Part shown: positions 53,183-61,094 of the stretch, piece by piece | Numbering within the stretch: position 1 is the stretch's first letter | Layout: each line of letters starts with the position of its first letter | The notes under the pieces: model-generated | What the model was told of the DNA's origin: nothing | Database searches by the model: none | The model's input: the letters and a program-made list of their open reading frames with translations, nothing else | Position numbers and translations under genes: made by a program | Source: Streptomyces sp. CC0208 | GTDB lineage: Bacteria; Actinomycetota; Actinomycetes; Streptomycetales; Streptomycetaceae | Direction of reading: 5' to 3' | Assembly: GCF_003443735.1 (NCBI RefSeq) | Contig: NZ_CP031969.1 | Location: 5,766,001 to 5,830,000, forward strand | Length of the DNA: 64,000 nucleotides

Positions 53183-53877
53183 GCCGTCACTCCCACCGCA
53201 ACAACGGCCCCGTCGGCCATCCGCACCTCGCGGTCCGCGTACGCGGCCACCTGGGCGTCATGGGTGATCAGCAGGACCGCCGTGCCCGACTCGCGGGCCG
53301 TGTGGACCAGGGCCGTCATGACCTGCTCGCTCGCCAGGGAGTCCAGCGCGCCGGTCGGCTCGTCCGCGAAGACGACCTTCGGTCCGGTGATCAGGGCCCG
53401 GGCCAGCGCCGTCCGCTGGGCCTGCCCGCCGCTCATCTCGCCGGGCCGCAGCCCGGCCTGGCCGCGCACTCCGAAGCGCTCCAGCCACTCACCGGCCCGC
53501 GTGTGGGCGTCGGCGCGGGTCAGGCCCGCGAGCAGCAGCGGCAGCGCCACGTTGTCGAGCGCCGTCAGTTCGGGGATGAGCTGCCCGAACTGGAAGACCA
53601 CGCCGAACTCCGTACGGCGCAGTTCGCTCAGCCGCTTCTCGGGCAGGCGGTCGAGGCGCTCACCGGCGTAGGACACCGAACCCTCGTCCGGTCCGACGAT
53701 CCCGGCCAGGCAGTGCAGCAGCGTCGACTTCCCGCTGCCGCTGGTGCCGGTGACGGCGAGGATCTCGCCCTCGTCCAGCCGGACCGAGGCGCCGCGCAGG
53801 GCCTGTGTCGGGCCGTACGCCTTGACGAGCCCGCGCCCTTCGAGCAGTGGCACCGTGACGTCCCCCTTGGTGTTCAT
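53179..53877 (-). CDS. ABC transporter ATPase (LolD/MacB type)
   Basis: A 232-residue ATPase: Walker A GTSGSGKST, Q-loop VVFQFGQL, signature MSGGQAQRTALA, Walker B VVFADEPTGALD, and LLITHD. The ATG at 53877 overlaps the PadR stop by ATGA. It powers the downstream permease. Confidence 0.92.
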   Translation of the reverse strand: MNTKGDVTVPLLEGRGLVKAYGPTQALRGASVRLDEGEILAVTGTSGSGKSTLLHCLAGIVGPDEGSVSYAGERLDRLPEKRLSELRRTEFGVVFQFGQLIPELTALDNVALPLLLAGLTRADAHTRAGEWLERFGVRGQAGLRPGEMSGGQAQRTALARALITGPKVVFADEPTGALDSLASEQVMTALVHTARESGTAVLLITHDAQVAAYADREVRMADGAVVAVGVTA

Positions 53878-54407
53878 GCCGAGTCGACCTCGGCGGTCAA
53901 AGTGGTGAGCCGGGCCGCCGTGGTGGTCATCCAGCGGAGGTCGGCGTCGAGGTGGTTGAGGGCGTAGTCCGCCGAGAGCACGGTCGCGAGGTCGGCCCCC
54001 TTGGCGGTCTTGACCGCCGTGAGCTCCCGCATCCGCGCCATGTGGGCGGCCCGCTGGGCCCGCAGATAGGCGTCCGGGTCGCCGCCGGACAGGATCGAGA
54101 CGACGACCTTGGCGAAGATCTCGTTGGTCACGAAGGGTGCGGGCGGGGCGATCTGCCCGGCCCACTCGGCCAGCTCACGCGCGCCCGCCTCGGTCGAGCG
54201 GTACCTGGTGCGCTCCGGCCCGCCGTCGGAGTCCGTGCCCTCGACCTCGGCGAGACCGTCCCGGACCAGGCGCTGGAGGGTCGTGTAGACCTGCCCGTAG
54301 GCCAGTGGACGGGCCTCGGGGAAACGGTCGTCGTGGCGTCGCTTGAGGTCGTAGCCATGGCTCGGCCCTCCGGCGAGCAGCCCCAGCAGGATGTGGCGGA
54401 TGCTCAT
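53874..54407 (-). CDS. PadR-family transcriptional regulator
   Basis: A 177-residue regulator with the PadR winged helix (about 1-85: RHILLGLLAGGPSHGYDLKRR, then TLQRLVRDGLAEV) and a C-terminal dimerisation helix region. It is the first gene of padR-ATPase-permease, all joined by ATGA overlaps, so it most likely represses its own operon and is released by a compound the transporter removes. Confidence 0.9.
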   Translation of the reverse strand: MSIRHILLGLLAGGPSHGYDLKRRHDDRFPEARPLAYGQVYTTLQRLVRDGLAEVEGTDSDGGPERTRYRSTEAGARELAEWAGQIAPPAPFVTNEIFAKVVVSILSGGDPDAYLRAQRAAHMARMRELTAVKTAKGADLATVLSADYALNHLDADLRWMTTTAARLTTLTAEVDSA

Positions 54408-54414
54408 GGCGAAT

Positions 54415-54450
54415 CAGTATGCACCACGTATATGTACTGAGTGAATAGTA
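54415..54450. promoter_or_regulatory. AT-rich promoter/operator region of padR
   Basis: Just upstream of padR the sequence turns A+T-rich, with a partial dyad AGTATGCA...TATATGTACT. PadR proteins bind A+T-rich dyads of this sort. The match is imperfect and I could not fix -35/-10 boxes. Confidence 0.4.
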
Positions 54451-54604
54451 ATCGGCGGACGATCGGCGGACGATCGGTGGACGGGGAAGGACGGAGCCAC
54501 GGAACATGACGAAAAGCACGTTCTCCCCTCTGGTACGTCTGTCGTCGCGTCCTGTGGGTAGGGCTGCGGTAACCCCCGTCGTCGTACTCGACAAGGAGGC
54601 CCCC

Positions 54605-54817
54605 GTGGCCGCATCGGCACCCCTTCTGCTCCCGGCCCTGTCCAAACCCGAGGCGCCCGCTGAACACTTCTGTGTCTTCAGCGCCGAGGGCGCCTGCACC
54701 GAGACCCCGCTCACCAGCGAACCACCCCTGCCCGACGCCGAGCCCCTCACCAGCGAGCCGCCGCTCGCCGACGCCGCCGCCCTGACCAGCGAGTCCGACG
54801 CTTACCTGGAGCCGTAG
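54605..54817 (+). CDS. 70-residue repeat peptide coupled to malQ
   Basis: A GTG at 54605, 5 bases after a perfect AAGGAGG, opens a 70-residue frame. The start is hydrophobic (AASAPLLLPAL), then EHFCVFSAEGAC, then a repeated block: PLTSEPPLPDA, PLTSEPPLADA, ALTSESDAYLEP. The TAG stop is directly followed by the ATG of malQ. The layout of a leader-like half and repeated Thr/Ser-Glu/Asp end resembles a peptide precursor, but no maturation enzyme is beside it. It may also act only to couple translation. Confidence 0.6.
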   Translation: MAASAPLLLPALSKPEAPAEHFCVFSAEGACTETPLTSEPPLPDAEPLTSEPPLADAAALTSESDAYLEP

Positions 54818-56872
54818 ATGGTGGCGCCCCCCGGTCCGGAGCTGTCCCGGCTCGCCGAGTCGTACGGCATCGCCACGTCCTACCGCCCCTCCCCGGACCG
54901 TACGGTCGCCGCCTCCGCCACCGCCGTCACCCTGGCCCTGGCCGCCCTCGGCGTCGACGCCGGCGACCCGGCCGCCGCCCTCGCGGCCCGGGAACGCGAA
55001 CTGCGCGCGCGCCTGCTGCCGCCCACGGTGGTGTGCTGGAGCGGCAGCCCGCCCGCCTTCGTCGCCGACCTGCCCGCGGGCACCCGGCTGCGCATCACCA
55101 CCGAACAGGGCGAGACCCGCGCCGCCGCCGACCAACTCCCGCCCGGCGTCCACCGGTTGACCGCCACCGCGCCCGACGGCCGCACCGCCGACGCCCACCT
55201 GATCGTGGCCCCGCCGCGACTGCCCGCGCCGCCGGGGCGGTCGTACGGCCTCCTCGTCCAGCTCTACTCCCTGCTCTCGCAGCACTCCTGGGGCATGGGC
55301 GACCTCGGCGACCTCGCCGAACTGACCTCCTGGGCGGGGCGTGCGCTCGGCGCCGGCTTCGTCCAGGTCAACCCGCTGCACGCGGCCGTGCCCGGCGCCC
55401 CCACCGACCCGTCCCCCTACCGGCCGTCCTCGCGCCGCTTCCCCGACCCGGTGCACCTGCGGATCGAGGACATCCCCGAGTACGCCCAGGTCGCGGACTC
55501 CGACCGGCTGCGGGCCCTGCGCGAGCGGGCCGGGCGGCTGCGGGAATCCGTGCTGGAGAAGGGCGCGCTGATCGACCGGGACGCGGTGTGGGAACTGAAG
55601 CGGGAGGCGCTCGAACTCGTCCGCGAGGTCCCGCTCGGGCCCGGCCGCCGCGCCGCCTACGCCGACTATCTCGCCGAGGGCGGCCAGGCACTGGAGGACC
55701 ACGCGACCTGGTGCGCGCTGGCCGAGGCGCACGGCTCGGACTGGCGCGGCTGGCCCCCCGGCCTGCGTGACCCGCGATCCGCCGAGACGGCCCGCGCCCG
55801 CGGTGAGCTGATGGACCGCGTCGACTTCTTCAGCCGCCTCGCCTGGCTCACCGAGAGCCAGCTCGGCGCGGCCCAGCGCACCGCGCGGGAGGCGGGGATG
55901 CCGGTGGGCGTCGTCCACGACCTCGCGGTGGGCGTCCATCCCGAGGGCGCGGACGCGTGGGCCCAGCAGGCGTACTTCGCGGCCGGGATGTCCGTGGGAG
56001 CACCTCCGGACGCCTTCAACGCCCGCGGCCAGGACTGGGGCCTGCCGCCGTGGCGCCCGGACCGGCTGGCGGAGTCCGGGTACGCGCCGTACCGGCAGCT
56101 GCTGCGGGCCCTGTTCCGGTACGCCGGCGCGCTGCGCATCGACCACGTCATGGGCCTGTTCCGGCTGTGGTGGGTCCCGCAGGGGCAGCCGCCCACGGAG
56201 GGCACCTACGTCCGCTACGACGCGGAGGCGATGCTCGCCGTGCTCGTCCTGGAGGCCTCGCGGGCCGGGGCGGTGGTGATCGGCGAGGACCTCGGCACCG
56301 TCGAACCCGGGGTGCGGGAGGCGCTGCGCCAGCGGGGCGTGCTGGGGACCTCGGTGCTGTGGTTCGAGCGGGACTGGGAGGGCGACGGACGTCCGCTGCC
56401 CCCCGAGCGGTGGCGTGCGGACTGTCTGGCGACGGCGACCACGCACGACCTGCCGCCCACGGCCTCACGTCTGACCGGGGAGCACGTCGAACTCCGGGAC
56501 GGGCTCGGCCTGCTGACCCGGCCGCTGGACGAGGAACGCGCGGAGGCCGCGGCGGACACGGGGGAGTGGCTGGAACTGCTGGCCCGGCTCGGTCTGCTGC
56601 ACGGCACCGGCGGCGGCGCCGACCCCTCCTCCGAGGAGGCCCAGATCCAGGCCGTGCACCGGTACCTGCTGAACACCCCGGCCCGCATGGTCGGGGTCTG
56701 GCTGCCGGACACGGTGGGGGACCGCCGGCCGCAGAACCTGCCGGGGACGTGGGACCAGTATCCGAACTGGCGGTTGCCCATCGCGGACGGGGAGGGGCGG
56801 GCGATGACGCTGGAGGACCTGGCGGGTTCGGCCCGCCTGCACGCCTTGGTGGAGGTGCTGAGGGCACCGTAG
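54818..56872 (+). CDS. malQ: 4-alpha-glucanotransferase
   Basis: A 684-residue GH77 amylomaltase, which moves maltosyl units between alpha-1,4-glucans. After an about 130-residue N-terminal beta domain (common in actinobacteria) comes the barrel with GLLVQLYSLLSQHSWGMGDL, QVNPLHA, nucleophile Asp in RIDHVMGLFR, acid/base Glu in VIGEDLG, and third acid Asp in TTHDLPP. No maltose importer or other maltodextrin gene lies nearby. Confidence 0.95.
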   Translation: MVAPPGPELSRLAESYGIATSYRPSPDRTVAASATAVTLALAALGVDAGDPAAALAARERELRARLLPPTVVCWSGSPPAFVADLPAGTRLRITTEQGETRAAADQLPPGVHRLTATAPDGRTADAHLIVAPPRLPAPPGRSYGLLVQLYSLLSQHSWGMGDLGDLAELTSWAGRALGAGFVQVNPLHAAVPGAPTDPSPYRPSSRRFPDPVHLRIEDIPEYAQVADSDRLRALRERAGRLRESVLEKGALIDRDAVWELKREALELVREVPLGPGRRAAYADYLAEGGQALEDHATWCALAEAHGSDWRGWPPGLRDPRSAETARARGELMDRVDFFSRLAWLTESQLGAAQRTAREAGMPVGVVHDLAVGVHPEGADAWAQQAYFAAGMSVGAPPDAFNARGQDWGLPPWRPDRLAESGYAPYRQLLRALFRYAGALRIDHVMGLFRLWWVPQGQPPTEGTYVRYDAEAMLAVLVLEASRAGAVVIGEDLGTVEPGVREALRQRGVLGTSVLWFERDWEGDGRPLPPERWRADCLATATTHDLPPTASRLTGEHVELRDGLGLLTRPLDEERAEAAADTGEWLELLARLGLLHGTGGGADPSSEEAQIQAVHRYLLNTPARMVGVWLPDTVGDRRPQNLPGTWDQYPNWRLPIADGEGRAMTLEDLAGSARLHALVEVLRAP

Positions 56873-56953
56873 GGGCGGGCGCCCACGGGCCCGGGACGCC
56901 TCATACGGCACCCCGGACGCGCGGCCCGAACCGCCGTTGGATACTTTGACTCC

Positions 56954-57250
56954 GTGGACAAGAAGAACGCCCTGCGCGCCGGCGCCCTGGTGGCCGGTAC
57001 GACGCTGATGATGCTGCTCATGTCGTCCCCCGCCTCCGCGCTGACCCGTGACGACGGCGACGACCCCGGCACGGGCCTGAGCGTCATCGAGACGCTGGGC
57101 CTCTTCGTCGTGGCCCCGCTCGTGCTGTTCGGGGTCATCGCCGGCCTGGTGATGGTCCTGGACAAGTCCAAGGAAGAGCACCGGGTGACCAGCCGCAACA
57201 TCAGGACCAAGCCCACCGAGGCCGAGGCCAAGGCCGGCTCGAAGGCCTGA
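56954..57250 (+). CDS. Small membrane protein with signal-like N-terminus
   Basis: A 98-residue protein: a signal-peptide-like first helix (ALVAGTTLMMLLMSSPASA), a short acidic Asp/Gly loop, one transmembrane helix (LGLFVVAPLVLFGVIAGLVMVL), and a basic cytoplasmic tail. It has the build of small conserved Streptomyces membrane proteins of unknown role. GTG start at 56954. Confidence 0.8.
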   Translation: MDKKNALRAGALVAGTTLMMLLMSSPASALTRDDGDDPGTGLSVIETLGLFVVAPLVLFGVIAGLVMVLDKSKEEHRVTSRNIRTKPTEAEAKAGSKA

Positions 57251-57264
57251 CCCCACTTTTTCCG

Positions 57265-57281
57265 GGGCGCCGACGGCGCCC
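57265..57281. terminator. Hairpin between convergent small membrane protein and TetR genes
   Basis: GGGCGCC-GAC-GGCGCCC, a 7-bp perfect stem with a 3-nt loop, lies in the 45-bp gap between two convergent genes. TTCCC follows on the + strand; no proper U-run. Confidence 0.6.
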
Positions 57282-57295
57282 TTCCCGTCGCGTTC

Positions 57296-57862
57296 TCAGG
57301 GGCTCGGCGCGGTGAGGTAGCGCTGCACCGTGGGCGCCAGCCACGCCACGATCTCCTCGCGGGCCAGCGCCACGGTCGGCGGCAACCGCAGGACGTACCG
57401 GGTCAGCGCGAGCCCCAGCAGTTGGGTGGCGGCCAGCGCGGCCCGCGCGGGGGCCTGCTCCGGGTCCGGACACACCAGCAGGGCCGCCGGCATCACCTGT
57501 TCCTGGAAGATGCCCTGCATCCGCTCCGCCCCGGCCTGATTGGTCGCGCCGACCCGCAGCAGCGCGGTGAGCACCTCGTTCTCCTCCCACAGGTCGAGGA
57601 AGCGCGACACGAGCGCGCGGCCGATGTCGTGCCGGGGCAGTGAGCCGGGCTCCGGCAGTCCCAGGTCCACGGAGACGGCCGCCGCGAACAGGCCCTCCTT
57701 GTTGCCGTAGTAGCGCATCACCATCGACGGATCGATCTGTGCGTCCTTGGCGATGGCGCGGATGGTGGCCCGCTCGTAGCCGTCGGTGGCGAAGCGCTCG
57801 CGGGCCGCGGCGAGGATCGCGTCGCGGGTGTCATCGGAGCGGCGGCGGGGGGTTTCGGTCAT
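57296..57862 (-). CDS. TetR-family transcriptional regulator
   Basis: A 188-residue repressor: HTH in residues about 10-55 (DAILAAARERFATDGYERAT then MVMRYYGNKEGLF) and a TetR_C-type helical ligand domain. A 30-bp palindrome lies 15 bp upstream of its start. Its divergent neighbour is only a fragment of a flavin monooxygenase gene, so its former target is largely gone. Confidence 0.9.
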   Translation of the reverse strand: MTETPRRRSDDTRDAILAAARERFATDGYERATIRAIAKDAQIDPSMVMRYYGNKEGLFAAAVSVDLGLPEPGSLPRHDIGRALVSRFLDLWEENEVLTALLRVGATNQAGAERMQGIFQEQVMPAALLVCPDPEQAPARAALAATQLLGLALTRYVLRLPPTVALAREEIVAWLAPTVQRYLTAPSP

Positions 57863-57876
57863 GCCGACGATCGTAG

Positions 57877-57906
57877 GTCAACGTCTGTTGGCCAACAAGT
57901 GTTGAC
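57877..57906. promoter_or_regulatory. TetR operator, 30-bp palindrome
   Basis: The 30 bp from GTCAAC (57877) through the central TTGGCCAA to GTTGAC (57906) match their reverse complement at 12 of 15 half-site positions. Placement between the TetR start and the divergent remnant is the classical shared operator position. Confidence 0.85.
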
Positions 57907-57952
57907 GCTGTATCGGGGTGGCACTACCTTCGTCAACGGGCGTTGGCAACAA

Positions 57953-58078
57953 GCGTTGGCAACAGGAGGCCGCGCCACCGTGGTCGAGAGGTACCCGCAC
58001 CGCGTCAGCAACCTCTCCCGCGCCTTCGCCCTGCATGCCCGCCCCCTCGAACAGCTCGATGCCCGGGGTCAACGGGTA
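57953..58078 (+). pseudogene. Remnant of FAD-dependent aromatic monooxygenase
   Basis: Translated here is ALATGGRATVVERYPHRV and SRAFALHARPLEQLDARG, which closely match residues about 20-60 of PheA/TfdB-type FAD hydroxylases (the strand ending in ER that binds FAD, then LHARTLE). The start with the GxGxxG motif and the remaining about 400 residues are absent. A tandem direct repeat GCGTTGGCAACA (57940-57951 and 57953-57964) marks the left break and could be the deletion scar. Confidence 0.7.
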
Positions 58079-58094
58079 CCGTCCGGGTGGTCCG

Positions 58095-58604
58095 TTAGTG
58101 CTCTGAGTCCTGCGTGCCCGCGAGCAGCTTCCGCAACAGGTCGGCCAGTTGGTCGGCCTGTTCGTCGTCGAGGGGGGACAGGGCCGCCGTCTGGGCGGCC
58201 AGGCCCGCTGCCACCGCCTCTTCGATGACGGCCAGCCCCTTCTCCGTCAGGGTCACCTGGAGGCCCCGGCGGTCGTGGGGGTCGGGGGAACGGCGCAGGA
58301 GGGCGGCGCGCTCCAGTTTGTCCAGGCGGCCCGTCATGCCACCCGTGGTGAGCATCAGCGTGGAGGAGAGCAGGCGGGGGGAGAGGGTGTACGGCTCACC
58401 GGCGCGACGCAGGGTGGCGAGGACGTCGAACTCGCCGCGGGAGATGCCGTAGGGGGCGTACACCTTCTCCACGCGGTCGCCCATGGCGCGGGACAGGCGG
58501 TAGATGCGCCCGAAGACCTCCATGGCCCTGGTGTCGAGATCGGGCCGCACGGCCGCCCACTGCTCGATGATCGCGTCGACGGCGTCCTTGCGCTCTGCAC
58601 TCAT
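58095..58604 (-). CDS. MarR-family transcriptional regulator
   Basis: A 169-residue protein with the MarR winged helix: YGISRGEFDVLATLRRAG, RLDKLERAALLRRSPDPHDRRGLQVTLTEKG (wing with the DxRxR motif). It diverges from an EamA-family exporter, with a clear palindrome between the two, so it most likely represses that exporter and itself. Confidence 0.92.
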   Translation of the reverse strand: MSAERKDAVDAIIEQWAAVRPDLDTRAMEVFGRIYRLSRAMGDRVEKVYAPYGISRGEFDVLATLRRAGEPYTLSPRLLSSTLMLTTGGMTGRLDKLERAALLRRSPDPHDRRGLQVTLTEKGLAVIEEAVAAGLAAQTAALSPLDDEQADQLADLLRKLLAGTQDSEH

Positions 58605-58655
58605 GCACCGAGTATCCGCAGGCTTCGGCTCGTCCGCAAGAAAGTGGCTTGCGGA

Positions 58656-58681
58656 AAAGTAGCTTAGGGGTAAGCTACTTT
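58656..58681. promoter_or_regulatory. MarR operator palindrome
   Basis: AAAGTAGCTTA (58656-58666) and TAAGCTACTTT (58671-58681) form a perfect 11-bp dyad around GGGG. It is flanked by a weaker outer pair CAAGAAAG / CTTTCTTG (58638-58645, 58678-58685). It lies 28 bp before the exporter ATG and 52 bp from the marR ATG. Confidence 0.88.
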
Positions 58682-58708
58682 CTTGTAAGTCAACACTGAG
58701 AGGGAGTC

Positions 58709-59656
58709 ATGAGGAAGCCGACCACGAACCGCCCCGCCACCATCCTTCTCACCGCCCTCGCCCCCGTCTCCTGGGGCACCACCTACGCCGTCACCACCGA
58801 GTTCCTCCCCGCCGACCGGCCGCTGTTCACCGGCATGATGCGTGCGCTGCCCGCGGGGCTCGTGCTGCTCGGCCTCGCCCGGGTGCTGCCGCGCGGTGTC
58901 TGGTGGGGGAAGGCAGCCGTGCTCGGCGCGCTGAACATCGGGGCCTTCTTCCCGTTGCTGTTCCTGTCGGCGTACCGGCTGCCGGGCGGGATGGCCGCGG
59001 TGGTCGGCTCGGTGGGGCCGCTGATCGTCGTCGGGCTGTCGGCCGTGCTGCTGGGGCAGCGGCCCACCGCCCGGAGCGTGCTCACCGGACTCGTCGCCGC
59101 GTTCGGCGTCAGCCTGGTCGTGCTCAGGGCGGCCGGGGCTCTGGACGCCGTCGGAGTGCTCGCGGCGCTCGCGGCCACCGCCTCCATGTCCGCCGGCACC
59201 GTGCTGACCAAGCGCTGGGGCCGCCCCGAGGGTGTCGGCCCGCTCGCCCTCACCGCCTGGCAGCTCACCGCCGGCGGCCTGCTCATCGCGCCGCTCGCCC
59301 TCCTCGTCGAGGGCGCCCCGCCCGCGCTCGACGGGCGCGCGGTCGGCGGCTATCTCTACCTCGCGCTGGCGAACACGGCGGTGGCGTACTGGCTCTGGTT
59401 CCGCGGCATCGGCCGCCTGACCGCCACCCAGGTCACCTTCCTCGGCCCGCTGTCCCCGCTGACCGCCGCGGTCGTCGGCTGGGCGGCGCTGGGACAGGCG
59501 CTGACGCCGGTGCAGCTGGCGGGCATGGCGCTGGCCTTCGGCGCGACGGTGGCGGGGCAGCTGGGGGTACGGCAGCCCAGGGTCGGCCGGACGTTCGGTC
59601 CCGCCGGTGGGAAGGGGGCGGCGGAGGCGCTGCGGGGCGTGCCGAGGGCGTTGTAA
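58709..59656 (+). CDS. EamA/DMT-family exporter
   Basis: A 315-residue membrane protein with ten helices in two EamA repeats, including PVSWGTTYAVTTEFLP, YRLPGGMAAVVGSVGPLIVV, and LANTAVAYWLWFRGI. This YedA/RhaT-like group exports amino acids, purines or drugs. GAGAGGGAG precedes the ATG. Probably controlled by the divergent MarR. Confidence 0.9.
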   Translation: MRKPTTNRPATILLTALAPVSWGTTYAVTTEFLPADRPLFTGMMRALPAGLVLLGLARVLPRGVWWGKAAVLGALNIGAFFPLLFLSAYRLPGGMAAVVGSVGPLIVVGLSAVLLGQRPTARSVLTGLVAAFGVSLVVLRAAGALDAVGVLAALAATASMSAGTVLTKRWGRPEGVGPLALTAWQLTAGGLLIAPLALLVEGAPPALDGRAVGGYLYLALANTAVAYWLWFRGIGRLTATQVTFLGPLSPLTAAVVGWAALGQALTPVQLAGMALAFGATVAGQLGVRQPRVGRTFGPAGGKGAAEALRGVPRAL

Positions 59657-59695
59657 CGTCACCCCGTCCCGCGTTACGCAACTCCCGGAGGACCC

Positions 59696-61027
59696 GTGGA
59701 CGCAGGCAACTGTCCGGTGTGCGGGAAGCCCCTTCCCGCACGGGCCGGCCGTACCGGACGCGGCTCCCTCTACTGCTCCGCCGCCTGCCGGCAGAAGGCC
59801 TACCGGGAACGGCGCCGGCCCGGGGGCCTCACTGTGCAGGGGCTCATCGACGACATCGGGCGGCAGGCGGGGCTGCTGGCGCCGCAGCCCGCGGCCGCCC
59901 TCTACTCGACCGTCACCGAACTCTCGGAATCCGTCGCACAGTTGAGGCGGGTGGCCCGCACGGTACGCGACACCACGCAGGATGCCGGGGACTCGGCGGC
60001 TCCCGGAGATTCCGTAACGGCAACGCCCGTGACGCAACTCACCGAAACCGAGTTCGGCGCCCTCAGCGAGCAGTACCGCCGGGAGATCCAGGTGCACTGC
60101 TACCGCATGACGGGGTCGTACGACGAGGCCGAGGACCTGGTGCAGGAGACCTTCCTGCGGGCCTGGCGGGCGCGGGACGGATTTCAGGGGCGGGCGAGCG
60201 CGCGGACCTGGCTGTACCGGATCGCCACCAACGCCAGCCTGGACCTGCTGCGCCGGACCGCGCGCCGCCCGCAACGGTACGAACCGCTGCCGGGCATGAA
60301 CCACGGCCACGGGGAACCGCCCACCCGTATCACCTGGTTGCAGCCCTACCCGGACGACGAGACGCCCCTCACCGAGGAGCACGAGCAGCCCGAGTCCGCC
60401 GCGGTCTCCCGCGAGACCCTGGAGCTCGTCCTCCTCGCCGCGATCCAGCATCTGCCCCCGCGTCAACGGGCCGCACTCGTCCTGCGCGACGCCCTCGGGC
60501 TGACCGCCGCCGAGACCGCCGAGGCCCTGGAGACCAGCGTGGCCTCCGTCAACAGCGCACTCCAGCGGGCCCGGCCCACCCTGCGCGCACACCTGCCCCG
60601 GGAGCGCTCGGACTGGCGGGCCACCGTGCCCACGGAGGGCCAACAGGCCGTACTGGACCGGTACATGGCCGCCGTCGGACGTCTCGACTTCGCGGCCATG
60701 GCCGAGCTCCTCACCGAGGACGTCACCCTCACCATGCCGCCGAACCCGTTCTGGTTCGTCGGCAGGGACGCCATCATCGACTTCGTGCGGGTCAGCCTCG
60801 ATCCCGCCTCCCCGATGTTCCTCGGGCACTGGCGCAGCCTGCCCACCCGGGCCAACGGCCAGCAGGCGGCGGCGCACTACGTCCGCAGGCCGGGTACGAG
60901 CGTCTACCGGGCCCAGGTGCTGGACGTCCTGCGCTTCACCGACCAGGGCCACGGCGACCGCATCGCGGAGATCACCTCCTTCGAGCCGCACCTCTTCCCC
61001 GCGTTCGGACTTCCGCTGCGGCTGTGA
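59696..61027 (+). CDS. ECF sigma factor with N-terminal zinc finger and C-terminal SnoaL-like domain
   Basis: A 443-residue protein in three parts. Residues 1-40: zinc finger CPVCGKPL...YCSAACRQKAYRERR. About 118-290: sigma region 2 (EIQVHCYRMTGSYDEAEDLVQETFLRAWRA and TWLYRIATNASLDLL) and region 4 (LPPRQRAALVLRDALGLTAAETAEAL). About 315-443: a SnoaL-2-like domain (MAELLTEDVTLTMPPNPFWF). The last two form the ECF41/SigJ type, regulated from its own C-terminus. GGAGG lies 5 bases before the GTG, and there is no stop between parts. An SDR gene follows 67 nt downstream. Confidence 0.9.
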   Translation: MDAGNCPVCGKPLPARAGRTGRGSLYCSAACRQKAYRERRRPGGLTVQGLIDDIGRQAGLLAPQPAAALYSTVTELSESVAQLRRVARTVRDTTQDAGDSAAPGDSVTATPVTQLTETEFGALSEQYRREIQVHCYRMTGSYDEAEDLVQETFLRAWRARDGFQGRASARTWLYRIATNASLDLLRRTARRPQRYEPLPGMNHGHGEPPTRITWLQPYPDDETPLTEEHEQPESAAVSRETLELVLLAAIQHLPPRQRAALVLRDALGLTAAETAEALETSVASVNSALQRARPTLRAHLPRERSDWRATVPTEGQQAVLDRYMAAVGRLDFAAMAELLTEDVTLTMPPNPFWFVGRDAIIDFVRVSLDPASPMFLGHWRSLPTRANGQQAAAHYVRRPGTSVYRAQVLDVLRFTDQGHGDRIAEITSFEPHLFPAFGLPLRL

Positions 61028-61094
61028 CGATGAGCGCCGAGAGAGTCGTACGTCTGCATGGATGTCACGTACGCACCACTTCCAAGGAGTCACC

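Noticed and set aside
54605..54817. Graspetide (ATP-grasp) precursor
   Set aside because: The Thr/Ser and Glu/Asp repeats are suggestive, but there is no ATP-grasp ligase or other modifying enzyme next to it.
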